Shown here in pieces: positions 1 through 9,815 of a DNA stretch of 64,000 nucleotides. Numbering within the stretch: position 1 is the stretch's first letter; the number at the start of each line of letters is the position of its first letter. A program made the position numbers and the translations under genes. The notes under the pieces are model-generated. The model saw only the letters and a program-made list of their open reading frames with translations. It searched no databases and was not told the origin of the DNA. The stretch covers positions 310,001 through 374,000 of the forward strand of contig NW_027488566.1 in the NCBI RefSeq assembly GCF_050948215.1, read 5' to 3'. The stretch comes from Halictus rubicundus (Eukaryota > Arthropoda > Insecta > Hymenoptera > Halictidae).

Positions 1-362
1 ACGACACGACACCGAAAATCAGAAGACAAAATTCTCTCATATAGAACACACCTTGAATATCTCGGCTATCTCTTGTGTCTCGACGATCTCTATCGACTTG
101 TACGTACGCGATCAAGTTTTTAAATAAGTTTTTAAATAAGTGTTGTTATTCGTGCCCCGAATACGTGTGCTCGAGACCTGCATTTCATCGTTCGCAGAAA
201 AGGTATGTACATTTATGTGTTATGTAATAAATAAATATATATATATTTTTTTTATATTAAAAAAAAAATTTTTTTTTAATTATCTGAAGAGTTGCAATAT
301 TAAAGTTTTCAAGAATAGTTTTTCATACACCATATTTAGTTTGCAGTTACACAAATTTCATA
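1..362. other. Unassigned 5' flank of the two-gene transposon
   Basis: No coding similarity was recognised. The stretch has a short direct duplication (tttttaaataag, about 117-139), an AT microsatellite near 233-280 and an A/T-rich run just before the transposase reading frame. It is probably the 5' untranslated or terminal part of the element whose transposase begins at 363. The element end itself lies outside the window or has decayed. Confidence 0.4.
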
Positions 363-793
363 ATGGCCGAAAAACGACGTTACAAAAAATATCAATTTAT
401 AAAGAATGAACTACGGAAAACTTTCAAGCAGAATCAGAGTCTCGATACAGTAAATGAAGAATCAAATAGAATAATCATGCCAACTAATAGTTCACAGACA
501 ACTAATGATCTCGCTATATCCGATCTGGATCAACAATTTGATCTTCAAATGATAAATAACAGGAATGACATAAATTACAGTACAAGTGATAACTGCAGTG
601 CTATTAGAAATTTGAAATTAATTACCTTTTTAAAAAAATGGTCTCTAGGAAATAAAATTAATCATACTCAATTAAATAATTTATTAAAGGGTTTAAAGGA
701 CATTTTTCCAGAATACAAAATTCCATGCGATTCCCGCACTCTGTTGAAAACTAAACGATCATCAAATATTGTGTCCGTTTTAAGCAAAAAGGA
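363..793 (+). pseudogene. EnSpm/CACTA-like transposase, N-terminal segment
   Basis: This is the first of three pieces of one transposase. The ATG at 363 opens a lysine-rich start, then a low-complexity Asn/Ser stretch, then the segment with FLKKWSLGNKINHTQLNNLL and DSRTLLKT near the right edge. I recall that last segment as conserved in an insect transposase-like family that also has a cysteine-rich CDAPA motif and a DYMH motif; both appear in the third piece. The frame then runs into the long-inverted-repeat element starting at about 794, so its last residues up to 866 are element sequence. The next piece resumes at about 3536. The EnSpm/CACTA label rests on the DYMH-type C-terminal part and is moderately secure. 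Confidence 0.6.
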
Positions 794-1708
794 AAAGGCT
801 ATAGCCGGTTTTGGGGGCCAAATCGGCCCTGGAAGGGATTTTATTCCAATTTGCGCCATTCGATAGCCTACCAAAAAAGATACCTTTCAGCTAAGTTTTA
901 GCCCTATAGCTCATCTGTAAGGGTAGTTACAGAGGAAAAACGAAAATCCAGTTTTTGGCCCATTTTCCCCATTTAATGACAATTTAAAATTCTGAAAAAA
1001 ATCTGACACATTTCGGACACCAAACCACATACTTTGAGTCGTTTTCAGATTTTTCCGTTGTAAACTCTGGCTGTAAAAATCGAAAAACACGAAAAAAATC
1101 GAAAAAATGCAGATTTCATATGGAAATCTAAGAGTGACCCAATCAGAATTAATTTAGCAGTAAGATATTGTCCTAAGTATTATGCTCAATTTTTTTCAAA
1201 TTCCTGCGATTGGTGCGTCATAGTAGGAAAAAATAAAAACCACTTTTTTCGGCGTTTTTTCCGTGAAAAACTAAGTTATAATTATCGTAAAAATATATTA
1301 TGTAATATTAAACATCTCTAAGTTCAGAGAAACATCGTCCAGACTTTAAAAATTGCGTAATACAAAAAACGACAATTATACTACGCAGGATATATCCCAA
1401 TATTTCGAAGGTATTTTCAACGGCGCCGGTTGGTGCAGTAGCTATGGTCTCCGACTGCGGAACCGCTGAAGACTTTTTGGACAAGGTTCGGATCTCGCCC
1501 CGGTCCAATTTTTTTTTTCTTTAATCACATGTTTTTTCGATTTCTAACCGTATGATTGTTGTTACGCTGTTGTAAAAACATTTTTTAACTATGTTTAAAC
1601 TATTTTTTAATAATTTTCCGGAAAAATATTTTTGGAGTACTTTCGGCCTTTAGTCATCTACGGGCTGTATTACTTATCTACTTAACATTTTTTTATATGG
1701 AATAAGGG
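794..1708 (+). repeat. Left arm of the 794-3531 element
   Basis: The arm matches the reverse complement of 2618-3531 almost throughout. Matching continues to atggaataag at the inner edge, so the arm ends near 1708. Subterminal sequence with gagggtagttacag-like and attctgaaaaaaat blocks is shared, diverged, with the arm at 28244-29040, marking a common superfamily. Confidence 0.8.
1424..1507 (+). ncRNA. tRNA-like Pol III module, left arm, inward
   Basis: An A-box-like tggtgcagtag (1431-1441) is followed by a tccgactgcgg anticodon-arm-like block and a B-box-like ggttcggatctc (1485-1496). The module ends in a run of ten T's (1509-1518) suited to Pol III termination. The T-stem and acceptor stem do not pair well, so this is a tRNA-derived relic or promoter module and not a functional tRNA. 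An arginine-tRNA ancestry is suggested only by resemblance. Confidence 0.5.
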
Positions 1709-1812
1709 ATTGATTATTTTTGTGACAGAAAATATATACATGAAGTATTATTAGGAATAATCTGTAATAATTATAGGTGGATTGGTATGCAGTGGAATCA
1801 TGTATGGCGTTT

Positions 1813-2367
1813 TCAGTCTTCGTCGCTATCTTCGTCAATTGTCGGTGTTATTTGGTCGTTATTGAAAATTCTGGTGAGCAACTCTGCTGGCCGAACTATA
1901 TCTGTGTCGTATCGAGCATAAAATGAATATTAAATGATAGCAGCTACATGTGAGCAACATCCAATAGTGCGATTACCATTGGCACATTCACAACAATACC
2001 GTTTTATACCGGAATGACCAGTTGTGTTTGGTATATAATCTATGTAGCATTTGTACGTTTTGCGGTTGATATGTCGCGATTTTACTTCCAATTTTACAAT
2101 ATTATTATTTTCTATTAAATAACGGACATTAATTTTATTATCGTGTTCATCCATTATCTCGGCCAAATACGAAACAGCTTAAGATAATTGGTATGATCCC
2201 GTGAAAAGTATCTTCAAATCGTCTTCTGTTATTTCCGGAAAATCAAAAATATCGGTGGAAGATATGTTTTTAAACGGCGTTTTTCTGCGACAGCTGCTCG
2301 TTGCTTGTAAAAGATATAATAAAAAACAGCAAAGACTATTGGAACACCTCAATAAAGCAATGTCCAC
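1813..2367 (-). pseudogene. SWIM-type zinc-finger protein fragment, transposon-associated
   Basis: Read on the minus strand, the frame contains FPEITEDDLKIL, then a basic/hydrophobic stretch, then the SWIM zinc finger YCCECANGNRTIGCCSHVAAII (C-x-C ... C-x-H type), then an FYARYDTDIVRPAEL tail and an acidic end at a TGA (1813-1815). Two in-frame stops break it, one just after the SYQLS segment near 2180 and one just after HVAAII near 1935. The rest aligns in a single frame. SWIM fingers of this kind occur in MULE-type transposases and in many insect transposon-encoded proteins. The N-terminal part was not recognised. It lies between the arms of the element and may be its own former gene or captured cargo. 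Confidence 0.6.
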
Positions 2368-2617
2368 GGCTCGATTGTTTCAGTTAAATGCCCAAAGTCC
2401 TGAATCGAAAATGTCCTTCATCAGGAATTTTTCCAGACAACAATGGTTATAGTTTTCCGAAGCATAAACATCGTTTTCATAATATCCCTAATAATATTTT
2501 TACTTGACAGAAACAGATACAACAATACCTCCCGACCCCAATATAACACTAGATTTATTATTAACAATAAGTAAAGTACCGACTACAGATAAAAGATTTA
2601 ACAGACAAGTCGATGCA
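2368..2617. other. Central spacer of the 794-3531 element
   Basis: AT-rich sequence between the SWIM fragment and the right arm. A short plus-strand frame near 2515-2640 (with PTTDKRFNRQVDALIPCK) could be a remnant of coding sequence running into the arm, but I do not recognise it. Confidence 0.3.
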
Positions 2618-3531
2618 CTTATTCCATGTAAAAAAAATGTTAAGTAGATAAGTAATACAGCCCGTAGATGACTAAAGGCCGAAAGTACTCCAAAAATATT
2701 TTTCCGGAAAATTATTAAAAAATAGTTTAAACATAGTTAAAAAATGTTTTTACAACAGCGTAACAACAATCATACGGTTAGAAATCGAAAAAACATGTGA
2801 TTAAAGAAAAAAAAAATTGGACCGGGGCGAGATCCGAACCTTGTCCAAAAAGTCTTCAGCGGTTCCGCAGTCGGAGACCATAGCTACTGCACCAACCGGC
2901 GCCGTTGAAAATACCTTCGAAATATTGGGATATATCCTGCGTAGTATAATTGTCGTTTTTTGTATTACGCAATTTTTAAAGTCTGGACGATGTTTCTCTG
3001 AACTTAGAGATGTTTAATATTACATAATATATTTTTACGATAATTATAACTTAGTTTTTCACGGAAAAAACGCCGAAAAAAGTGGTTTTTATTTTTTCCT
3101 ACTATGACGCACCAATCGCAGGAATTTGAAAAAAATTGAGCATAATACTTAGGACAATATCTTACTGCTAAATTAATTCTGATTGGGTCACTCTTAGATT
3201 TCCATATGAAATCTGCATTTTTTCGATTTTTTTCGTGTTTTTCGATTTTTACAGCCAGAGTTTACAACGGAAAAATCTGAAAACGACTCAAAGTGTGTGG
3301 TTTGGTGTCCGAAATGTGTCAGATTTTTTTCAGAATTTTAAATTGTCATTAAATGGGGAAAATGGGCCAAAAACTGGATTTTCGTTTTTCCTCTGTAACT
3401 ACCCTTACAGATGAGCTATAGGGCTAAAACTTGGCTGAAAGGTATCTTTTTTGGTAGGCTATCGAATGGCGCAAATTGGAATAAAATCCCTTCCAGGGCC
3501 GATTTGGCCCCCAAAACCGGCTATAGCCTTT
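2618..3531 (-). repeat. Right arm of the 794-3531 element
   Basis: Inverted copy of the left arm, ending ggctatagccttt. A deleted version of this arm occurs at 15937-16378. Confidence 0.8.
2818..2901 (-). ncRNA. tRNA-like Pol III module, right arm, inward
   Basis: Mirror copy of the module at 1424-1507. On the minus strand it has the same A box, B box and T-run (A-run at 2806-2816 on the plus strand), so both modules point toward the element centre. Confidence 0.5.
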
Positions 3532-3535
3532 AGCG

Positions 3536-3843
3536 CAATTTACATATTTTGGTATAAAAGAAAATCTATTAAACTTGTTGCAAACTGAAATAGGTATATT
3601 TCGTGAAATCAAAGAAACTTTAACCATTCGTTTAATTTTCAATATTGATGGTGTTCCAGTTTCAAAAAATTCGAACAAACAGTTTTGGCCCATTTTATGC
3701 AAACTGGTATTAAACAATTATATCGTGTCTCCTTTTCCGATAGCCTTATATTATGGTGATGCAAAACCAAATTCCTTAGCTGATTATTTAAATGATTTTA
3801 CAAATGAATTAAATGATATTTTAAAGCATGGATTATTTTATAA
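3536..3843 (+). pseudogene. EnSpm/CACTA-like transposase, middle segment
   Basis: The frame resumes with QFTYFGIKENLLNLLQTEIG, then FNIDGVPVSKNSNKQFWPIL and a SPFPIALYYGDAKPNSLADY block. In related insect proteins an FGIDGLP-like block is followed by a QFWPILCK-like block, the same order as here. It is cut by a solo LTR at 3844, directly after GLFYN, and the protein continues in the same frame at 5238. The upstream junction with the 794-3531 insertion does not restore frame exactly, so one or two bases were gained or lost there. Confidence 0.65.
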
Positions 3844-5232
3844 TGTTCAGGATTCAAGCTGTGGAATTCGGTGCCTATTGTCTAACCGGCGACCGCTATT
3901 TCATACGGTCTTTGTCGCGTATGTCAACACGCGGCAAGAGCGCGTGTCGCCGTTGCTCGACACCGCGTAGCAATCGTTTCAATTCTCATTGGCCGAATTT
4001 CACAGCTTGAATCCTGTTGCGTCGCCAACCCCAATCTCAGTCTGGGTTTACGCTGCGTCACTTTCGAGAAAGTCTCCTATTCCATCCTTAACAAATTTAT
4101 GTCTTTACGACCAGGGTGCGACTGGTAAATGTCAGCGCACTTTCATGGTCAAAATCCGCTCGACCGTACCGCTCTCGATGGCACGTGACGCAGCGTAGAC
4201 CCACTTGTAGCGCCAGGGGGCCCGTAATTTATGGGACGGTTTCCAGACACGCGGGACTTGGTGTCGTCTTCCTTAGACGAACTCTGCTAAGTGTCTACCA
4301 GCTCGTGGGCGTTGCATAATGCCGAAAACCGCCCCTAAATGCAATTATTGGTCCCCCACTATTCGAACCCTATCCGCGGAGGGAATCTATCTAGTCAACG
4401 TTCTTAAGATTCTTCTCCGTTCTCGTCAGATACCAACGAAGTCTCGCCTCTGTATTATCGCTTCTTTTTTGCAATCACTTCGCTGTACAGTAACCATCCG
4501 CTTTCGTTAAATACATATATATTGTTACTAAACAGTGTTGTGACCATAACCCTACAACCAGCTTGCATACATCCAAAAGATTGTGCGAGCACGCGTCACA
4601 TCGTAACTACCTCAATTTTTACGACGTTGGTGACGCCACAACAAATCCTTCAAATTGAGACAAACAAGGATCCACATTCGACGGTCTTTGTTATTTAAGG
4701 CACCTGCGTATGCCATCTCGCTCTCTTAACGTTCTGAACGCTCATCAATCAAGGTATCGCTCTAACACGTTTTCTCTTCTGTCCGCTCTCGTCTCGCTAA
4801 GTAGAGATTCTCTCTCGCGCGCTCTGAGACTCTCGCGATTTCGCATCATTCGGTAGCAGTATTCTCGCGATCTCCCGCGCCGCGTTACGTGCACTCTGCT
4901 TCGCGTCAAGATTTCCGGCGTCCGCGTAGAAGATTTCCGTCTCGCGGCGGCACGCGTTTCGTGCCGCTCAAGATTTCCTCTTCGCGATCCGACGGCAGAA
5001 GTTTGCACGCGCAAGATCTCCGTACGTTCGCCGGCTCGCGATTCTCGTTCGCGCGTTCTCTCTCGCGCTCTCGAGTGCCTCGCACCTCGTGCGTCGTACA
5101 ACCGAGTGAATAAAGTGCAATTTTCCCAAAGGACAAAGGTTTGATTCTCCCGTCTCTCCTTGCCCCCTCGCGCGCTCATTTCTGAGTGGTCCCGGCCCCC
5201 CGGCGACTCCGACCTTCGGTCGACGCCAAACA
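3844..5232. mobile_element. Solo LTR, 1389 bp, TSD tataa
   Basis: It begins tgttcagg and ends ccaaaca, with tataa at 3839-3843 and again at 5233-5237. Removing the LTR and one tataa rejoins the transposase in frame, so the borders are firm. It contains a TATA-like ttatttaagg near 4689 and an aataaa near 5109, consistent with promoter and polyadenylation functions. The right half is GC- and cgcg-rich. Open frames inside it (for example 4745-5233 minus) are arginine-rich artefacts of that composition. A 5-bp duplication is usual for Copia and BEL/Pao; no internal domain remains to choose between them. Confidence 0.85.
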
Positions 5233-5237
5233 TATAA

Positions 5238-6451
5238 TAATATTAATTTTAAAGTTTGCGTTATATGCTTTACATGTGATGCACCTGCGAGAGCATTTTT
5301 AAAAGATATTAAAGGGCATACAGGTCGCAATAGTTGCGAAAGATGCACAGAAGAGGGTACATACTATAAAAAACGAATTATTTACGAAAACCATAATGCC
5401 AGTGCTCGGACACATGAAGATTTTAAAAATTTTCGCGACATCAAGCACCATAAAAACAATGAAAGGACACCCTTATTAAATATAAGCACATTAAATATAA
5501 TAGAAGATTTTGCTTTAGATTATATGCATTTATGCTGTTTGGGAGTAATGAAGAAATTACTTCATCATTGGTGTAAAGTAGAGTTCAGATTACAGCAAAG
5601 GAATAAATTATCAAAACGAATGATTTCGGCAGCAAAATACTTACCTAGTGAATTTAACCGTAAATCACGATCCATATCCGAATTGCCTAGATATAAAGCT
5701 ACGGAGTTTCGTTTATTTCTCTTGTATCTAGGACCCATTCTTTTAAAGAAAATTCTTCCAAATATCTTCTATAACCACTTCTTATTACTACATGCAGCTA
5801 TGAGAATTCTATTACTCAATAAATTACGTGTAGATGTAAAGTGGCTAAACAAAGCTCGAGAAATGCTAATTCAATTTGTCAATGATTCTTCTGTTTTGTA
5901 TGGCAGAGAATTTAGTGTATATAATGTTCACAATTTAGTGCACATTACAGACGATGTCCAAAATTTAAAATATTCTTTAGAGGAACTAAGTTGTTTTCCT
6001 TTTGAAAATTACTTAGGGAAGCTAATAAGCATGTTACGCAGGTGGAATAAACCACTAGCACAGACAATAAAAAGGTTGTCGGAAAATGGAGCACCTACAA
6101 TTAAAGAAACTAGTAAAAAAAGTATGTGTAGAATATGATAAAAAGAAAATACAATTCCCTTATTTTAATATAAAAGCTTATGGACTTCGAGACTCTTACG
6201 TTTTTGTACGGAATGATTATGTCCTACAGATCCTAGACATATCAACAAATAAAATAGTTGGTAGATTATCCACAAAATTGAAAACTTTTTACAAATACCC
6301 TATCAAATCGAAAATAATAGGAATATTTAAATTTGATAATTTCACAGATGAAATTTTATCATGCACTCTGAATGAAATTACACATAAAGCATTTATATAT
6401 AAATGCCGTTCATACTTTGTAGCATGTGAATTTCTTCATTTATCTTATTAA
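5238..6451 (+). pseudogene. EnSpm/CACTA-like transposase, C-terminal segment (frameshifted)
   Basis: It begins NINFKVCVICFTCDAPARAF, followed by HTGRNSCERC and later IIEDFALDYMHLCCLGVMKK, which recalls the DYMH region of EnSpm/CACTA transposases. Helical sequence follows, with HNLVHITDDV and a CFPFENYLGKLISML block, then QTIKRLSENGAP. A one-base change in the A7 run at about 6114-6121 shifts the frame. The remaining protein (VCVEYDKKKIQFPYFNIKAY onward) reads in the next frame to a stop at 6451. The C-terminus is therefore intact apart from that frameshift. The DUF4806-type gene begins only 85 bp downstream on the same strand. Confidence 0.7.
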
Positions 6452-6536
6452 TTATTCATTATTATTATTAGTATTTGATTATTAGTTATATTATTAGTAT
6501 TATTATTATTAGTTATATTGATTACTTCTTTCTGTT

Positions 6537-6660
6537 ATGTCTAAAGTTTTTAATATGTCTTCAAAAAGAAGTATAATGAAAAAGCGAACTGTGATTCTGG
6601 ACAGTTCCGATTCCGATTCTGAAAGCGATGAAATTCAGCAACCGCAAACAGCAGCGCCAA
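6537..6660 (+). CDS. DUF4806-type transposon gene, exon 1
   Basis: The ATG at 6537 starts a basic then Ser/Asp-rich leader (VILDSSDSDSESDEIQQ). A gtaagt donor follows at 6661. Joining to the acceptor at 6809 keeps the frame and predicts a continuous protein. The acidic serine cluster resembles a casein-kinase-2 site. The ATG is chosen because it is the first in frame after upstream AT-rich sequence, but MSSKRSIMKKR a few codons later could also serve. Confidence 0.5.
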
Positions 6661-6809
6661 GTAAGTAGAAAAAATGATGCATATGTTAAATCTTATTGTA
6701 AACATAAAAGTATCATAATCAATGAAATATATAATGGTAAATATACTACAAATATATGTTAAATAATAAACGTAACGATACGAATATTATATTTTATGCA
6801 ATTGTACAG

Positions 6810-6894
6810 ATAAAACTATGAATGATACGTTGACGTCGTTCACTGAAGGACAATTGACACTATTAAATCGTCAATATATAGAATTAAAATACGA
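6810..6894 (+). pseudogene. DUF4806-type gene, exon 2, left part
   Basis: The exon follows a tgtacag acceptor and encodes MNDTLTSFTEGQLTLLNRQY leading into a helix. It is cut by the solo LTR at 6895 and resumes at 8208 in frame. The heptad-like helix across the junction suggests a coiled coil for oligomerisation. Confidence 0.55.
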
Positions 6895-8203
6895 TGTTAC
6901 GTATGGAGACGTTTCTCCGCGTTCATTTCGATTAGAAGTTCTAATCTCTTTTCTGAGAACGAAAAGCGTCCCAACAGGCCCCTTGTTTAATGATTGTACT
7001 CCGGCTGGACGCAGCTGGCACGAAGCATGATTCAGTGACAGCACCGTACGATTTCCTAATATGGAAATCTTCAAAACATCCCCTTCTGGAATGTTTTGTC
7101 AACATAGTCTTTGATCGGAAACATCCTGGCTAACCCTTCGTTTTACCCCTATAAACAAAAGATCCAGCTGCAAACCTTAAACTCACTAGAAACGACAAAT
7201 ACGAGTATGCGACCGTAAAATAAAACAGATACATTCCCCTCTCATTTTTAGGGTATATAAACCCATGCATTTTCATCCTCTTCGGTTAGTCGAGAAGCGG
7301 TTCAGTCAAGATTCAGACGCGGTTCAGTACTCGTGCAGTCACGTCGCGTCAAGTCTAGTGAGATCGGGTTAAAGTCCCTTTCGTATCAAACGTAACCTTA
7401 TAGATTCCGTTAGTTCGCTATATATTCTATTTGGCATTCAATAATCGCTATCTAACCCCGCATTGCCAGTGCGTCAACACCGTGCATCATAGGTAACAAT
7501 TTCTCTAATTGTACACTTATCTACATCCACTCGCGACACAAACAATTACACTTGTAACTATTCTAAATCAGAATATATTTGTCTTGTTTGTTAACTCGCG
7601 TAATCTACAACCTTTAATTATTGCCTGATATCCTAATCTAATAATTGAACGTTCCCACATGATACAATCTTACCGCTCGGATTGTATCAAGTAAATTATA
7701 TATAAGTTACGAGGCTTACTAATCTTACTTAGATTCAATTCAACGAAGATTTCTCCAACCTAGTGGCTCCCCGGTTTCGCATTGGGTGCGTCCACGAAAA
7801 TTATACCATCCTAGCGAAACCCTGATTTCGCATTGGGTTCTTCCGTATCCTAGCAGCTCCCTGGTCTCGCATCAGGTGCGTCTGTGAGTTATCCACCTTC
7901 CTTTAAATCGGGTTCGCCGCGTGTCTCTTCTAGTGACTCCCCGATTCCGCATTGGGTGCGTTCACGAAGTTTCATCCTCCTAGTAGCTCCTCGGTTTCGC
8001 ATCGGGTGCGTCTGCGTTTGACTCCAACCTCCCAGAGGTTCCCTGATTTCGCATCAGGTGCGTCCTCGACGTCAACTATCCTAGCGGCTCCCCGATCTCG
8101 CATTGGGTGCGTCCGCGTACCTAACTAACGAATTGAAACCATATTCCTGGGGTAACAACCCCTCGCCGGCCTCTCGCGTTGCTCGCAGCCCTGGCTCGTA
8201 ACA
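6895..8203. mobile_element. Solo LTR, 1309 bp, TSD acga
   Basis: It starts tgttacgtatgg and ends gctcgtaaca, with acga at 6891-6894 and 8204-8207. Excision with one acga restores the DUF4806-gene frame. The 4-bp duplication and TGTTA...TAACA ends suggest Gypsy. A ggtatataaa TATA-like box lies near 7251-7260. The 3' third is a tandem array of hairpin-forming units. A 5' portion of the same LTR, with an internal deletion, occurs inverted at 32829-33393. Confidence 0.85.
7750..8125 (+). repeat. Degenerate tandem hairpin repeat inside LTR
   Basis: About seven units of roughly 45-60 bp share the frame ctagyggctccc-(hairpin)-gtgcgtcc. The hairpin stems vary but stay paired: cctgat/atcagg near 8042-8058, cccgat/attggg near 7939 and 8092, ctcggt/atcggg near 7990. 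The loop is the constant ttcgc or ctcgc type. Confidence 0.7.
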
Positions 8204-8207
8204 ACGA

Positions 8208-8406
8208 AATAAAACAAATTTTCAATAAATTAGAAGGAATTGAAAGCCTATTAAATAACATAGCAGTTAATGCAAATGCGTCTCAAAATATCGTGTGTCA
8301 TGGCGAGGAGAGGTCTTTCTTAGACCAATTGCCACTGAAATCTGTCCAAGAAGTAACGGATTTTGATACCACAATATCAGAAAGTTCTGAAAAATTTAAT
8401 TCACTG
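8208..8406 (+). pseudogene. DUF4806-type gene, exon 2, right part
   Basis: The frame continues EIKQIFNKLEGIESLLNNIA (amphipathic helix) and later FLDQLPLKSVQEVTDFDTTI, the short LP-hydrophobic-K motif that precedes DUF4806 in insect proteins. The donor is gt at 8407. The gene could still be spliced only if the 1.3-kb LTR were removed. Confidence 0.6.
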
Positions 8407-8525
8407 GTTTGTATTCATATAAATCCAGAATAATAAAATCGTAGTGCTGTATTTTTACAACTAATTATTAGGACAATACCATTTTCTAATATTTATCAAA
8501 TAAATAATCGCATATCTTCTTCCAG

Positions 8526-8685
8526 GTACAATTACTTTATCTAGTCGGCGGCGATACCAATAACAAAATAATATATAATATGATGAACAAACTAATATCA
8601 AACCAAGCGGCAACTTTTTATTCAGTACAGGGAAGAAAAAAAAAATTACCTTTTATAAATTTAAAACTGTATGATGCTGTAACTG
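8526..8685 (+). CDS. DUF4806-type gene, exon 3
   Basis: It lies between a cttccag acceptor and a gtaaat donor and is in phase with both neighbours. It encodes LVGGDTNNKIIYNMMNKLIS, then NQAATFYSVQGRKKKLPFIN and LKLYDAV. This is the core of the DUF4806 domain as I remember it: a GG, a K-hydrophobic helix, then a W/F-x-G-KKK-F block. In several insects DUF4806 proteins sit next to transposases, which agrees with the arrangement here. Confidence 0.6.
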
Positions 8686-8761
8686 GTAAATATACTTATA
8701 ACTTTTAAGTTTTGTTTAAAAAATATATAATATGCAACATATTTTATTTTTTATTTCACAG

Positions 8762-9057
8762 TAGCAACAAGAAGAAGGCAGGCGTCTATTACAGACATGG
8801 AAATAAAAACCATCCTGTCTCTATTTTTAGCAACAGCTAAATCTAGAATAAAAAACTTAATTTTAAATAATTATTTAAAACATATTATATATATTATAAC
8901 AAATGTACTGTTATATTATATTATATTTTATTTTATTATTTTATCATTATTATTTTTTTATACTTTTATATTATATTATTTTTATACTATACTATATTAT
9001 TTCATTGTTTTTACTACTCATTATATTATGCTGTATTATTTTTTTATATTTTTATAA
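8762..9057 (+). CDS. DUF4806-type gene, exon 4 with low-complexity tail
   Basis: After a ttatttcacag acceptor the frame reads VATRRRQASITDMEIKTILS then FLATAKSRIKN, the final helix of DUF4806. The frame stays open for another 60 or so residues of Ile/Leu/Tyr/Phe encoded by an AT microsatellite and stops at 9057. That tail is probably read-through into non-coding repeat after loss of the original stop. Confidence 0.5.
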
Positions 9058-9130
9058 TATATTATTTTTTTATATTTTTATAATATATTATGGAAATATA
9101 TTTTTTCACAATAAAATGTTTTTGTTTATT
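8880..9130. repeat. AT-rich tatt/ttttta low-complexity tract
   Basis: Almost pure A/T with irregular ttatatt and tttttatattttt repeats. The overlapping hydrophobic open frames here are compositional. Confidence 0.8.
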
Positions 9131-9360
9131 TAGTAAATATATTCTATGTGTTTCAATGCTTACCTACGATGGAAGTACTTCAGAAAATATATATATCTGT
9201 TTGTCGTTACTATACTATTAATAATATGCTTCATTAAAAATAAAGTAGTTAGATTTGTATCTAAACAATATTTTTTACAGAAGTTTATCTCTTGTAATAA
9301 TTATATGATTTGATACGATTTGACCTTTATAAGTCTAAAAAGTAATGAATCTAACAATAT

Positions 9361-9436
9361 AGGTTCGCATGGCTCAGTGAGGAAGCACATCGTCAATTAA
9401 ACGGTAAGTCCCGAGTTCGAATCCCGCCAGCTGCAT
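9361..9436 (+). ncRNA. tRNA-like sequence (A and B box)
   Basis: tggctcagtgagg (A-box-like) and gagttcgaatccc (B-box-like) are spaced as in tRNA genes. The T stem and acceptor stem pair poorly and no T-run follows directly, so a working tRNA is unlikely. It may be a SINE fragment or the remnant of another tRNA-bearing transposon arm. Confidence 0.4.
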
Positions 9437-9559
9437 AAAAATTTCTTAAATGTAATAAAGGTCCTTTCGAAGACAAAGTGCAATATTCCCTCAAGCAATG
9501 CACAGAAAGTAATACATATTCATATTTTCTCATTTTTGTTATAACTTTTTCTTAAATTT

Positions 9560-9815
9560 GAAAATTTTATTGAATGTTATTTAAATATTAAATTTATATT
9601 TTTCAAATATTGGATTCATATTTTTTTAATATTTACCTTATATGTTTTAAATATCTAGTTTATATCCTCTGAATATTTACTTTATATTTTTTAAATATCT
9701 CGTTTATATTCTCTGAATATTTAGTTTATATTTTTTAAATATCTAGTTTATATCATCTGAATATTTAGCTTATATTTTTTAAACATTCAATTTATATTTC
9801 TTGTACATGTATACA
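9560..9815. repeat. AT-rich tandem repeat, about 40-bp unit
   Basis: Repeated tatttagtttatattttttaa and atctagtttatatcctctga half-units occur about six times with point changes. No gene was seen between 9437 and 10180. Confidence 0.65.

Larger units (their letters stand above)
794..3531. mobile_element. Long-inverted-repeat DNA element carrying tRNA-like modules
   Basis: The element interrupts the transposase gene. Its ends are mirror images: aaaggctatagccgg at the left and ccggctatagccttt at the right. The arms run about 794-1708 and 2618-3531, roughly 915 bp each, and are nearly identical: a 66-residue open frame reads identically from both. Each arm has a tRNA-like module pointing inward and followed by a T-run. 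The centre holds a decayed SWIM zinc-finger reading frame. The target-site duplication is not clean. An agc occurs at 785-787 and again at 3532-3534, but the left copy is separated from the inverted repeat by a purine stretch. A partial relative sits at 15937-16378. Confidence 0.8.

Noticed and set aside
1308..1508. 66-codon frame repeated identically at 2817-3017
   Set aside because: The identity is due to inverted arms. The frame overlaps the tRNA-like module and its stem, and no family is recognised.
2201..2452. 83-codon plus-strand frame
   Set aside because: It is antisense to the SWIM-protein fragment, which has clear motif support on the minus strand.
785..3534. agc as the target duplication of the 794-3531 element
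   Set aside because: It fits a 3-bp rule but leaves unexplained purines between agc and the left terminal repeat and does not restore the transposase frame exactly, so I leave it unproven.
4745..5348. Arginine-rich minus-strand frames of 126-162 codons
   Set aside because: They fall within the right part of the 3844-5232 solo LTR and cross its border into the transposase, so they cannot be one gene; composition explains them.
8797..9133. Hydrophobic frames resembling membrane proteins
   Set aside because: They are translations of an AT microsatellite; only the first 25 or so residues continue the DUF4806 exon.
9361..9436. Functional tRNA gene
   Set aside because: A and B boxes are good but the acceptor and T stems do not pair and there is no following terminator run.
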